DNA of 64,000 nt from JAXMCK01 sp046349395. GTDB taxonomy: Bacteria; Pseudomonadota; Alphaproteobacteria; Geminicoccales; Geminicoccaceae. The DNA lies in assembly GCA_046349395.1 (NCBI GenBank), contig JAXMCK010000005.1:620001-684000 (forward strand), given 5' to 3'. The notes beneath the pieces were generated by a model. It did not search any database, was not told where the DNA came from, and saw only the letters and a program-made list of their open reading frames with translations. Positions 14,689 to 23,526 of the stretch are shown in pieces. The first letter of the stretch is position 1. Each line of letters starts with the position of its first letter. A program made the position numbers and the translations under genes.

Positions 14689-17082
14689 ATGACCGCACAG
14701 CAGACTTGGCTCCAGGGTGCCGTCGAAGCGGCCGTCCGCGCCGTCCCGCCGGCCTGGCCGCTGGCCGCCACCGTCGCCGTCAACCCGTTCCTCGGCCAGA
14801 CGGGCGAGACCCTTGCCCGGACCGGCGCCCGCCTCGCCCGCACCGCCGGCGCTCCCGTCACCATGCCGCGCGCCTGGTACCGCGAGCGGATCGCCACAGG
14901 TGTCATCACCGACGCCGATCTGGCTGAGGCGCTGGCCGCCTCCATCGAGGAGCAGCGCCCCGCGAGCCTCGTCCTGTTGAAGGCGGCCGCCATGGCCCCC
15001 GAGACGCCGGCGCAGATGCTGCCGACCGTCGCCGACCTAGCGGCAGAGGCCACCGGCACCGACTGGCCCGGCATCCTCGCCGAGCGCCTGGGCGCCTGGA
15101 GTGCCGCCTGGTTCGACGAGGGCCAGGCCTTGTGGGCGGCACCGCAGGGCCGCAGCGCCTACGACGCCTGGCGCGACGTCGCCACCCACGACCTGACACC
15201 CGAGATCCTGGGCCTGCGCGGCTTCGCCACCCACGTGTCGCACGCCCCGGAGACGGCAGCCGAGGCGCTGGCCCGGGCCGCCGGGAACCTCGGCCTCGAT
15301 GCCGACTCCGCCCCCAGCTACTTCCACCGCCTGCTGATGAGCCTCGGTGGGGTGTCCCAGCTCGCCCGCTACCGACTCTGGCAGGCCGAGCTGCAGGGCG
15401 GCCACGATGAGAGCCTCCGCGACCTGCTGACCATCCGCCTCCTGTGGGAGGAGGCCCTCCACCAGCAGCACGCCGACATGATCGGCGAGCGCTGGCGGGA
15501 CACGGTCGCGGCCTATGCCGCCCCGCTCACGCCGACGGCGGACCTCGTCATCGACGGCATCCTGCAGGAAGCGCTGGAGCGCGCGGCCCAGCGCCGGCTC
15601 GCCACGACGCTGGCCGACCAGGAACCCCCACCCTCGTCCGCTCGCCCGGCCCTGCAGGCGGCCTTCTGCATCGATGTCCGTTCCGAGCGGTTCCGGCGCG
15701 CCCTGGAGGCGGTCGACCCGTCGATCCGCACGCTGGGGTTCGCCGGCTTCTTCGGCCTCACGACGGCACATCGCCGTTTCGCCTCGGATGTCGACGAGCT
15801 GCGACTGCCCGTGCTGCTGAACCCCGGCCTCCATTCCTGCTCGGGTGGGGCGGATAACACTGAGGCCGACGGCATCGCCCGGGTGAAGGCGCGGGCCAAG
15901 CGGGCCTGGGGCCGGTTCAAGTTCGCCGCCGTCTCCTCCTTTGCCTTCGTCGAGGCGTCGGGGCCGCTCTATGTCGGCAAGCTCGTGCGCGACGCCCTGG
16001 CCCTGACGGGGGCCGCACCGGCCAACGACCCTGCGCCCCGCCTGGATCCGCTGCCGGACCTGGCGGCGCGGACGGCGGCCGCCGAGACCGTGCTGCGCGC
16101 CATGTCGCTGACCGAGGGCTTCGCCCGCCTCGTCCTGCTCGTCGGGCACGGGGCCACCGTCACCAACAACCCGCACGCGAGTGCGCTCCAGTGCGGCGCC
16201 TGCGGCGGCTATTCCGGCGAGGTCAATGCGCGGCTGCTGGCGAGCCTCCTGAACGAGACCGAGGTGCGCGCCGGCCTGGTCGGGCGGGGGATCGAGATCC
16301 CGGCCGACACGCTCTTCGTCGCCGGGCTGCACGACACCGTGTCCGACGAGGTGACCCTCTATGCGGCCGACAAGCCGGACACAGACCACGCGGCCGACCT
16401 CGCCCTGGCGCGCCGGTGGCTCGCGGCGGCCGGGAAGGCAACCCGTGCCGAGCGGGCGCTGCGACTGCCGGGTGCGGGTTCCGGAAGTGGGCTCTACCGG
16501 CGCAGCCAGGACTGGGCACAGGTCCGGCCCGAATGGGGGCTCGCCGGCTGCAGCGCCTTCATCGCCGCCCCGCGAGGGCGCACGGCCGGGCGGAGCCTCG
16601 AGGGCCGCGCCTTCCTGCACGACTACAGCTGGCGCCAGGACGCGGACTTCCGGGTGCTGGAGCTGATCATGACGGCCCCGGTCGTCGTCGCGAGCTGGAT
16701 CAGCCTGCAATACTACGGCTCGACCGTGGCACCCGAGGTGTTCGGCGGCGGCAACAAGCTCCTGCACAACGTCACCGGCGGCGTCGGCGTGATCGAGGGC
16801 AATGGCGGCCTCCTGCGTGCGGGCCTGCCCTGGCAGTCGGTCCACGACGGCACCGACTTCGTGCACGAGCCTTTGCGCCTCTCGGTCTGCATCGAGGCAC
16901 CGCGCGAGGCGATGACCGAGATCCTGCGCCGTCACGAGGGCGTTCGGGCCCTCTTCGACAATCGCTGGCTCCACCTATTCGCCCTCGACGAGGCAGGCTG
17001 CATGGCGTGGCGCTACGAGGGCGACCTGCAATGGCGCCCCCTGCGGCCCGTCGCCGAGACGCTGTTGAAGGAAGCGAGCTGA
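14689..17082 (+). CDS. dabA: DabA: zinc beta-carbonic-anhydrase-like subunit of the inorganic-carbon transporter (DUF2309)
   Basis: A 797-residue cytoplasmic protein, full length for DUF2309. The zinc and active-site set is complete: Cys327 and Asp329 in AFCIDVRSERFRRAL, His487 in LLVGHGATVTNN, and Cys502 in ALQCGACGGYSGEVNARLL. The 15-residue spacing between His and second Cys is as in Halothiobacillus DabA. It ends with LFALDEAGCMAWRYEGDLQW. DabA hydrates CO2 to bicarbonate one-way when coupled to DabB in the membrane. ATG 14689 has a GGAGAGA ribosome site. No Rubisco gene is in the window, so it may feed carboxylases or buffer pH rather than serve autotrophy. Confidence 0.92.
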   Translation: MTAQQTWLQGAVEAAVRAVPPAWPLAATVAVNPFLGQTGETLARTGARLARTAGAPVTMPRAWYRERIATGVITDADLAEALAASIEEQRPASLVLLKAAAMAPETPAQMLPTVADLAAEATGTDWPGILAERLGAWSAAWFDEGQALWAAPQGRSAYDAWRDVATHDLTPEILGLRGFATHVSHAPETAAEALARAAGNLGLDADSAPSYFHRLLMSLGGVSQLARYRLWQAELQGGHDESLRDLLTIRLLWEEALHQQHADMIGERWRDTVAAYAAPLTPTADLVIDGILQEALERAAQRRLATTLADQEPPPSSARPALQAAFCIDVRSERFRRALEAVDPSIRTLGFAGFFGLTTAHRRFASDVDELRLPVLLNPGLHSCSGGADNTEADGIARVKARAKRAWGRFKFAAVSSFAFVEASGPLYVGKLVRDALALTGAAPANDPAPRLDPLPDLAARTAAAETVLRAMSLTEGFARLVLLVGHGATVTNNPHASALQCGACGGYSGEVNARLLASLLNETEVRAGLVGRGIEIPADTLFVAGLHDTVSDEVTLYAADKPDTDHAADLALARRWLAAAGKATRAERALRLPGAGSGSGLYRRSQDWAQVRPEWGLAGCSAFIAAPRGRTAGRSLEGRAFLHDYSWRQDADFRVLELIMTAPVVVASWISLQYYGSTVAPEVFGGGNKLLHNVTGGVGVIEGNGGLLRAGLPWQSVHDGTDFVHEPLRLSVCIEAPREAMTEILRRHEGVRALFDNRWLHLFALDEAGCMAWRYEGDLQWRPLRPVAETLLKEAS

Positions 17083-17153
17083 GCCTTTCGCCGGAACCCT
17101 CCGCTACCCCGCGCATGCGCAGGGCCATCGCGATCGGCACGATCCTGGAGAAG

Positions 17154-17183
17154 GCTCCGCCCCGGCATCCCTGGGGGCGGAGC
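17154..17183 (+). terminator. Hairpin terminator after dabBA
   Basis: GCTCCGCCCC and GGGGCGGAGC form a 10-bp perfect stem with a ten-base loop, 72 bp after the dabA stop. GCTCTTGT follows, which is only weakly U-rich. The position at the end of the operon supports a terminator role. Confidence 0.5.
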
Positions 17184-17260
17184 GCTCTTGTACAGACATG
17201 GAGCGTCCTGGAACGCAGGTACGGATGGGCTTGCCGGCGCAGACCGGAAGGAACCGGCGA

Positions 17261-17631
17261 ATGGCCTACAAGTCCGCGATCCGTACGGGCGTTGCCTCGA
17301 TCTCGCGGTCGACAACGCCCGCCGTGCACTGGCCTTCCTCGAGGCTGTGTCCGAGACGGAGCGGCTGCGCGTCATCGAGGCACCGGACGGCCGCATTCGG
17401 CAAGCCGAGGCGCGGATCGACGACACTGTCCTGATGATGGGCGAGGCGCCGGGCGGTCCGTAAACGAACGTCCACGTCTACGTGCCCGCCGTTGATGCGT
17501 CGTTCCGGCGAGCCGTCGCCGCGGGCGGCACGATCGTGCAGGACGTGGCCGACATGGACGACAACGAACGACGGGACGGCGTGCGCGACCGCTCAGGCAC
17601 GACCTGGCGAATCGCGACCCAAAGGCCGTAA
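17261..17631 (+). pseudogene. VOC/glyoxalase-family gene with a frameshift and an internal stop
   Basis: ATG 17261 starts MAYKSAIRTGVAS. After a one-base shift near 17300 the sequence continues DLAVDNARRALAFLEAVSET, then ERLRVIEAPDGRI and ARIDDTVLMMGEAPGGP. An in-frame TAA at 17461-17463 interrupts it. The same frame then resumes NVHVYVPAVDASFRRAVAAG, ending GTTWRIATQRP at 17631. Together these form a PhnB-like vicinal-oxygen-chelate protein of about 122 residues, the normal length. Two independent lesions show a decaying gene. A GGAAGGAA ribosome site is still present. Confidence 0.8.
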
Positions 17632-17829
17632 CGTCGCCGCTATTGGTTTTCTGGAGAACTGACTGCGCGCGAGGTAGCCTCCATTGACTGGGGCTCGTTT
17701 GCGTGGAGCTAACTTGGGCACTTGCCTTGCAGGGCTCATGCCTGCTCGTGGACTCGGGCGACCGCTACAAGGAACCCTCGCCATCCCCGAGCATTCGCTG
17801 GACACCATCGGGTCGAGGGAGTGTGCAGG

Positions 17830-18468
17830 ATGCTGAGACTGACGACCTGGCGCTGGGTGCCGCCCTTCGCCCGCAGCCATGTCCGCGACTTGCGCGTCCG
17901 CTGGGCACTGGAGGAGGCGGGCCTGGCTTACGAGACACGCCTCATCGGCGGCGATTCCTGGGATGCCGAAGCCTATCGGCGCGAGCAGCCCTTCGGCCAG
18001 GTGCCGGTGCTGGAGGAGGACGGCCTCGTTCTCTTCGAGTCGGGTGCCATCGTGCTGCACATCGGCGAGCGCAGCGAAACCCTCCTGCCTCGGGAACCGG
18101 CGGCACGGGCGCGGGCGATGGCATGGGTGTTCGCCGCCCTCAACACGATCGAGGTCGCGGTCCAACCTCTGGCCGAGATCGACTTCTTCTACGCCGAGGA
18201 AGCCTGGGCGAAGCAGCGCCGCCCGGCCGCCCAGGAACGCGTCGCCGGGCGCCTCGCCGACCTGGCGGCCTGGCTCGGCGACCGGCCCTATCTGGAGGGC
18301 AGCTTCACCGCCGGCGACCTGATGATGACGACCGTCCTGCGCATGCTGACCGGCAGCGAGACGCTGAACGCCCACCCCGCGCTCGTCGCCTATCTCGACC
18401 GCAACGAGCAGCGCCCCGCCTTCCGCAAGGCCATGGCCGACCACATGGCCGTCTACGCCGACGGCTGA
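17830..18468 (+). CDS. Glutathione S-transferase family protein
   Basis: A 212-residue GST. The N-terminal domain is MLRLTTWRWVPPFARSHVRD with EEAGLAYETRLIG, the GQVPVLEEDGLVLFESGAIV cis-Pro and ESGAI glutathione-binding turn, and LHIGERSETLLP. The helical C-terminal domain includes YLEGSFTAGDLMMTTVLRML with the N-capping box. The WRWVPPFARSHVRDLRVRWALEEAG opening suggests a beta-/Nu-type bacterial GST. The start ATG 17830 is the family-like one, with GGGAG upstream. It stands alone between a broken VOC gene and an IS110 element. The substrate is unknown. Confidence 0.85.
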   Translation: MLRLTTWRWVPPFARSHVRDLRVRWALEEAGLAYETRLIGGDSWDAEAYRREQPFGQVPVLEEDGLVLFESGAIVLHIGERSETLLPREPAARARAMAWVFAALNTIEVAVQPLAEIDFFYAEEAWAKQRRPAAQERVAGRLADLAAWLGDRPYLEGSFTAGDLMMTTVLRMLTGSETLNAHPALVAYLDRNEQRPAFRKAMADHMAVYADG

Positions 18469-18854
18469 GCAAGCAACCATAGCCGCTGGGACCAGGGAGT
18501 CCGCCGCCAGCCGCGGATACCCGCGCTTGGCGCACCGGCCACTTCCGAAGCGCTCGGTCGATCTCGAACGGACCCTCCGCGCGGTGGGTGACTTTGCGAA
18601 CTGCGTTTGGACACCTTCTGTCATCGGGCGGTGAGTGCCAAGGTTTGGTTGAACTCGGATGGGGTGCTGGCTTCTGTCCGTGGTTCGTGGCGGCGGTATC
18701 CTGCCACGCTCACTCGATGCGATCGGCGTTGGCGGAGGGAGCCCATCTCCGAAACGGCGTCATGGTGGCGCCGAAGTGTCCAGCGGCTTGCCCTCGGCCA
18801 TCGTCCCAACCGGGTCCTTCCCTCAGCGGGAAGCTGCTGCAGGCGGCCCTGGCG
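18469..18854. other. Non-coding stretch between GST and IS110
   Basis: No convincing gene on either strand. The part next to 18855 is probably the right-hand non-coding end of the IS110 element, which typically extends 100-300 bp beyond the transposase and carries the bridge-RNA region or its recombination core. Exact element ends could not be fixed because IS110 elements lack long terminal repeats. Confidence 0.5.
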
Positions 18855-19859
18855 TCATGCCGGCTGCGCCTGGAAGTCGGTGCCGTCCACCCACATGCGG
18901 TGCAGGATTACGGCCAGTCTTCTGGCCAATGCCACCTTGGCACGCTTGGCGCCCCGGCGGGCGGCCACTCGCATGGCCCAGGCCTTGAGCGGGAACCATC
19001 CTGCGACGCGGATCATCATCACGTGGGCCGCTTCGAACAGGGCGACCCGTGCCCGTGCGTCGCCGGCCTTGGTGATGGTGCCTGGTCGATCGGTGGCACC
19101 GGACTGATAGCGGCTGGGGGTGAGACCGAGCACGGGTCCCACGGCCCTCGACCTGGCGAAACGCGTCGGATCGTCGATCGCCACGACATAGCTGAGCGCC
19201 ACGATGGCGCCGACGCCGGGGACCGTCGTCAGGCGCCGGCAGACGGCGTCGTCGCGGGCCTGATCGCGGACCAGGCGGTCGAGACGGGCGAGCTTGTCCC
19301 GTGCCACCAGGATCGGCTCGATCGCCGTCGCGAGCATCGGATGGGCGGCGATGAGCTGGCGCACGGCATCGCTCCACCGCCCGCGCAGCAGTCGCGGCGG
19401 TCGCAGGCCGAAGCTACGCAACAGGCCCCGGACGCTGTTGTCGAGATCCCGGGTCCGCCGCACCAGGGTGTCGCGGGCGCCGAGCAGAACCCGGCGCTCA
19501 CGGCCGGAAACCGTCTTCACATGCACCGGCCGGAACCAGCCCATCCGTAGGAGATGGGCGATGCCGCAGGCGTCGCGGCGGTCGGTCTTCACCTGTGAGG
19601 CCTTGAGCGCCGCCCGGACCTGCCGTGTCTCCATCACCACCGTCTCCAGGCCGTGCTGCGCCAGGCCCGTGTGCAGCCATTCCGACATCGGTCCGGCTTC
19701 CAATCTGACCAAGCGTAACGCGTGCGGCGCAAGAACGGCCGCAATCAGGTCGGGGTCGGTCGCCACCGAGCTCTCAAGAACGATCCGACCCTGGCCATCG
19801 ATCACACAGATCGTGGTCGTCTCGAGCGACACGTCCAATCCTGCAACATGCTCTGTCAT
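18855..19859 (-). CDS. IS110-family transposase, intact
   Basis: A 334-residue DEDD recombinase starting MTEHVAGLDVSLETT, with AGAGG six bases before the ATG. The RuvC-like part has Asp in GLDVS, Glu in RLEAGPMSEWL and the pair in VKTDRRDACGIAHLLRMGW. The C-terminal transposase_20 domain has LTTVPGVGAIVALSYVVAID and LGLTPSRYQSGATDRPGTIT with the nucleophilic Ser region. All catalytic residues are present, so the protein could be active. IS110 enzymes act with a bridge RNA encoded in the element's non-coding end, here expected within about 300 bp upstream (19860-20040) or downstream. Unlike the IS110 at 46.6 kb it is not frameshifted. Confidence 0.88.
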   Translation of the reverse strand: MTEHVAGLDVSLETTTICVIDGQGRIVLESSVATDPDLIAAVLAPHALRLVRLEAGPMSEWLHTGLAQHGLETVVMETRQVRAALKASQVKTDRRDACGIAHLLRMGWFRPVHVKTVSGRERRVLLGARDTLVRRTRDLDNSVRGLLRSFGLRPPRLLRGRWSDAVRQLIAAHPMLATAIEPILVARDKLARLDRLVRDQARDDAVCRRLTTVPGVGAIVALSYVVAIDDPTRFARSRAVGPVLGLTPSRYQSGATDRPGTITKAGDARARVALFEAAHVMMIRVAGWFPLKAWAMRVAARRGAKRAKVALARRLAVILHRMWVDGTDFQAQPA

Positions 19860-20046
19860 GCTCATCCTCTCCATCTGACCCGGCCAAAGCTTGCCAGGGG
19901 CCGAGCCCGATGACCGCATCTCCAGCAACCGGCTGATTGCTGGCCTTTGTGGGGTCTTGATGGAGGGTACTGGGGCTTCGGCGGTGGTCGGGCTGTTTGC
20001 GGCTGGGATTACGGACTGATCCGACGGTTTGTTCCGTCCTTTCCGA

Positions 20047-21260
20047 TCAAGCGGTCGCAGCTCGGCGTTCCCACCACCGCCAGCGGCCGAGATTGCAGGC
20101 GATGGTGGCCATGACGATCGTCGCCTCGGCGCCGATGCTGCGGATGAAGAGCTTCAACCGGTCCTTCTGCTGCGCGAACACGTGCTCGATGCTGGCGCAG
20201 ACCGCCGACTTCCCGGCATCGGCCTTGGCGGTACGCTTTGCCATCGGCCGGCCACGAGGCTTGATCCGCTTTGCGGCTCAAGTGTGGTGGATCCGGCTGG
20301 TCTTGCCGCAGTCGGCGAGGAAGTCCTCGTTGACTTGTGATCGGTAGGCCGTATCCGCCCAGACATCCGGCGCGGTGTTCGTCGGAGCGATCAGGCCTTC
20401 GCGCAGCCGGGTACCGTCATGGGCGGCGGCTTCGGTCGTTCTCTGCCGACGGATGAAGCCGTGTCGCCGGTCGATACCGATATGCGACGTGTAGCCGAAG
20501 GCCGGGACCGCAAGGTCGTGCCTGACCGTGCCATCGGCCTCGACCTTGCCCATGTTGGTCTTGAGGGGCCAACCACGACAAGCAGGCCCGCGGCTCCATC
20601 ACCTAAGGTGCGCTGGTCAGCTGACCAGCGCGGGCGTGCCTCGGTGTCCTTCTGCGCCGCCTTGGCCGGCTTGTCGGGCCAGATCTCGGCCGCCGTCCTG
20701 CCCGCCTTGATCGCCGCCTTCTCTCCGTCCTTGTTGTGCTGCCGGGGTGCTGCCACCAGGCTCGCATCGACGATCTGCCCCGACATCGGCAGGTAGCCGG
20801 CGTCCCTGATCGCCCAGTCCAGCCGCCCGAACATCTTGTCGAAGGCACCGGACCGGATCAGCGCCTCGCGGAAGTCCCACAACGTATTCGCATCCGGCAC
20901 TAGGTTGGCCAGGGATAGGCCGCAGAACCGCATCCATCGCGCCCAGCAGGGCGCGATTCCATCCCGGCGAGGGCCGCTGCCAGCAGGCAGCGGCGGGGAT
21001 AGGCGGTCGCGGACCAGGCGCTCGGTCGCCTCGAAGCTCGGCCCGTGCTGCGCCTGAAGGTAGAGCATCTTGAGCTTCAGCGCCGCGTCGAACGGCGGCC
21101 GACCACCTTTCGCCCTGTCGGTGCCGCCGAGCGCCGCATCGAGCACCGGGCGGAACAGCGCGAAGTCGACGATCTCGAGGAACTTCTCCAGCGGATCGCC
21201 CTGCGCCGACAGCTCGCGAAGCCGATCCTCGACGCTCCAGAACCCCGGCTGCCTCGCCAA
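20047..21260 (-). pseudogene. IS5-family (IS1031-like) transposase, decayed and interrupted
   Basis: From TTG 21260, with AGGAGGAGAGG upstream, the frame reads ARQPGFWSVEDRLRELSAQG, LALF-type helices and LVPDANTLWDFREALIRSGA. It then gives AGYLPMSGQIVDASLVAAPR, the first DDE acid. Near 20640 the frame is lost and resumes as MGKVEADGTVRHDLAVPAFG with YTSHIGIDRRHGFIRR. A TGA at 20278-20280 then interrupts before RPMAKRTAKADAGKSAVCAS and IEHVFAQQKDRLKLFIRSIG. A 60-bp double hairpin (20937-20996) is inserted in frame between DRLS and WMRFCGL, which are contiguous in related enzymes. The element is therefore inactive. Confidence 0.85.
20936..20994. repeat. Pair of REP-like hairpins inserted in the IS5 transposase
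   Basis: Hairpin one (20936-20957) is ATCGCGCCC-AGCA-GGGCGCGAT and hairpin two (20973-20994) is GCCGCTGCC-AGCA-GGCAGCGGC. Both have 9-bp perfect stems and the same AGCA loop, separated by 15 bases. The insert adds exactly 20 codons (20937-20996) and keeps the frame. The paired-palindrome layout resembles REP/BIME units. Confidence 0.75.
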
Positions 21261-21688
21261 TCCACCTCTCCTCCTGTCGGCAATCCGAGATTTGCGGATC
21301 GCCGCACCGGGAACGAGGTTCCCGGAGGCGTGCGATAGGCTTGGGCCCAAATGCCGGACCAGACTTCACGCTCGCCGACCGCCGATCAGCCCATGGGTGC
21401 GACTGGCAGCACGACATCGCGACACGCCAGCCTTCGAGCATGGGCAAATAGCCTGCACGGGCGCTGCAGTTGTGGACGGCTCATCGACTTTGACGTGATT
21501 CGCGACGAACGTGCCGGGGCGTTCGCGGTGCGATGGTGGTTATCGGTCGACGGTCTGGGTCCGCTCGGTGCCTCGTCTTCTCCCGCAGGGTCCCCGTGAC
21601 GTCCTTCACAGCCGCCCTCTGGGCTAGTCGGCGAGCGGAACGGGCTTACGCCTCCCCATACCGACCACGCCGACTCAGCCAACGACCG
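21261..21688. other. Non-coding stretch upstream of the IS5 remnant
   Basis: No gene recognised. It contains an 8-bp-arm palindrome CCGGGAAC-gag-GTTCCCGG at 21307-21325 and a weaker one near 21281-21303, next to the transposase start, so these may belong to the outer end of the IS5 element. The rest, up to the cytochrome gene end, shows nothing I can name. Confidence 0.45.
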
Positions 21689-23389
21689 TCACAGCGTCTT
21701 CAGGTACTCGAGCAGTGCTGCCTTGTTCGAGGGTGCGAGCGTCGTGCCGTATTCGTGGCCGCAATTGCTGTTGCCGGAGTTGCGCTGCGCGCAGCCGGTC
21801 GCCCGGTAGACATAACTGAACTGTGTCTGCGTGCCGGCGAGGCCGACATCGGTGGTGTCGTAGGCGTTGCCCACGGGGAAGCTCTTCACCCGCTGGGCGG
21901 CCGGTGTGAGCAACTGGGCCAATGTCGGCACCGAGCCGTTGTGCAGATAGGGTGCCGCCGCCCAGATGCCCTGCAGCACACGCGATTCGTAGGCCGCCGT
22001 CCCCTGCGTCTGCACCTTGTAGAGACCCTTGAGGCCGCCGAGATTCGGCCGCTGCGGCAGGCCCAGCGAGGTGCCGTCGACGGTACAGGTGATCGGGTTC
22101 TCGAGGCAGTACTGCTCGATCGAGCCCAGCACCGACATGCCGAGGATGCGGATCGAGAGGTCGACCGGCTTCAGCGGGGTCGGGTCGGCCAGTGTCCAGG
22201 CACCGGTCAGGACACCGCTGTTCGCGGTCCAGCCCAACACGCTGTATTCGCGGCTGTCGGTGCCGACGTCGAGCACGGGCGTCAGCCACGTCTTCTGCCC
22301 GATCGGGCGCGTCACGCCGGGCTTGATGCCGTGGCAGTCGACGCAGCCGCCGGTCGCGGTCGGTCGGTTGAAGATCGCTTTGCCCTGGGTCGCAAGGGTG
22401 TTGTTGACCGTCCAGGGCCATTGCGGCGGGCCGATCTTCTTGATCAGCGTCTCGAGCTTGAACAGGCCCGGGAAGTTGGCCGAGTTCTCGTCCAGATAAT
22501 CGATGCCGTACCAGGCCTTCTCCGGCGCGAAGTCGGCGAAGACGCCGAACACCTCGCCGACATTGCGGGCGAGACCCAGCAGCGCGTTGCCGTTGGCGGC
22601 GAAGCCCGGCCACTGCGTGTGGTCCTGAATCGCGGCATTCCAGAGGAAGGGATAGCGGACCGGGGCCGTCGCCTTGCGGATGTTGCCGGCAATGATCCGG
22701 CTGGGCGGCGGCCCGAGGTCGAGGCCCGTGAGCCGGTTGAAGATCATCGAGACGGCATCGAGGCGCGCCGGCCCCCACTTGTTGCTGGGCAGCGCCAGGT
22801 CGACGAGCGTGTCGAAGCGCAGGAACCAGGCCTGGACGGCAGTCTTCAAGGCCGCCTTCTCGGCCGGGGAGGGCGAAGGGCCGAGGACGGCGGTGGCGAA
22901 GGCGTTGAAGGCCGGCGTGTTGTTCAGCACCCGGGCAACCGCGATGTCGAGGTCCTGCAGGAACGACTGGAAGTCGACGATCGCCGGGCCGCCGTCGATC
23001 CGGTAGTTGGTGCCGGCGACCGCGATCTGGCGGGTGTGGCAGGCGGCACAGGTCATGCCGACCATGGTGCTGTTGCCGGTGCCGTTGGTCGTGAAGCCGA
23101 CCGGCAGGCCGGGCGTCGGGCTCGCGGGATTGGACAGGTAGCCGTAGCGGCGCAGGCTGTTGCCGAGGAAGGGCTGGCCGTTCGGCTGCTTCAGCGCCAG
23201 GAACCAGACCAGCGGCATGATCTGCGAGCCCTGGTCCTGGCTGTAGAACTGGAGCCGCGTCGCCGAGGTCCAGTTCGGTCCCTGGTTCACGGCGACCTGG
23301 GCCGACGCCGGTCGCGCACCCGTCGCCGCGAGTGCCCCGGCGATCAGCGACACGACCAGGAACCGAAGAACGCCCACGCCTACCCGCAT
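21689..23389 (-). CDS. Exported dihaem c-type cytochrome (CytoC_perox/RoxA-like)
   Basis: A 566-residue protein with a signal peptide (VGVLRFLVVSLIAGALAATG to PASAQ). Two covalent haem sites are present: TCAACHTRQ in the first third and GCVDCHGIK in the middle. The later segment PYLHNGSVPTLAQLLTPAAQ is shared by the CytoC_perox family, which includes the rubber oxygenases RoxA/RoxB and many peroxidase-like proteins. It acts in the periplasm; peroxidase or oxygenase chemistry cannot be separated from sequence alone. Start ATG 23389 has GGGGAAGG upstream. It is the last of four leftward genes (SDR, LacI, sterol desaturase, cytochrome), suggesting electron supply to, or oxidation in, a lipid or terpenoid pathway. 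Confidence 0.8.
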   Translation of the reverse strand: MRVGVGVLRFLVVSLIAGALAATGARPASAQVAVNQGPNWTSATRLQFYSQDQGSQIMPLVWFLALKQPNGQPFLGNSLRRYGYLSNPASPTPGLPVGFTTNGTGNSTMVGMTCAACHTRQIAVAGTNYRIDGGPAIVDFQSFLQDLDIAVARVLNNTPAFNAFATAVLGPSPSPAEKAALKTAVQAWFLRFDTLVDLALPSNKWGPARLDAVSMIFNRLTGLDLGPPPSRIIAGNIRKATAPVRYPFLWNAAIQDHTQWPGFAANGNALLGLARNVGEVFGVFADFAPEKAWYGIDYLDENSANFPGLFKLETLIKKIGPPQWPWTVNNTLATQGKAIFNRPTATGGCVDCHGIKPGVTRPIGQKTWLTPVLDVGTDSREYSVLGWTANSGVLTGAWTLADPTPLKPVDLSIRILGMSVLGSIEQYCLENPITCTVDGTSLGLPQRPNLGGLKGLYKVQTQGTAAYESRVLQGIWAAAPYLHNGSVPTLAQLLTPAAQRVKSFPVGNAYDTTDVGLAGTQTQFSYVYRATGCAQRNSGNSNCGHEYGTTLAPSNKAALLEYLKTL

Positions 23390-23526
23390 CGCCTTCCCCT
23401 GCCCGACACGACGACCGGCGCACCCTACGCCGTCCATCCGTGACACTAACGGAGGGCAGAACCTAATTCAACCGCAGGCGAAGTTAGCGGAGACAACTTA
23501 ACAATTCCTTGAGATCGGCGGGCGGC

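Noticed and set aside
12999..15074. Very long open frame antisense to dabB
   Set aside because: It is a by-product of high G+C codon use; the sequence is low-complexity Gly/Arg/Glu-rich and the sense strand encodes a complete DabB.
15037..16974. Long open frame antisense to dabA
   Set aside because: The opposite strand is a full-length DabA with all catalytic residues; the antisense protein shows no domain.
21533..23443. Long rightward open frame across the cytochrome gene
   Set aside because: The leftward frame has a signal peptide and two CxxCH sites; the rightward one is Arg/Val/Gly-biased without domains.
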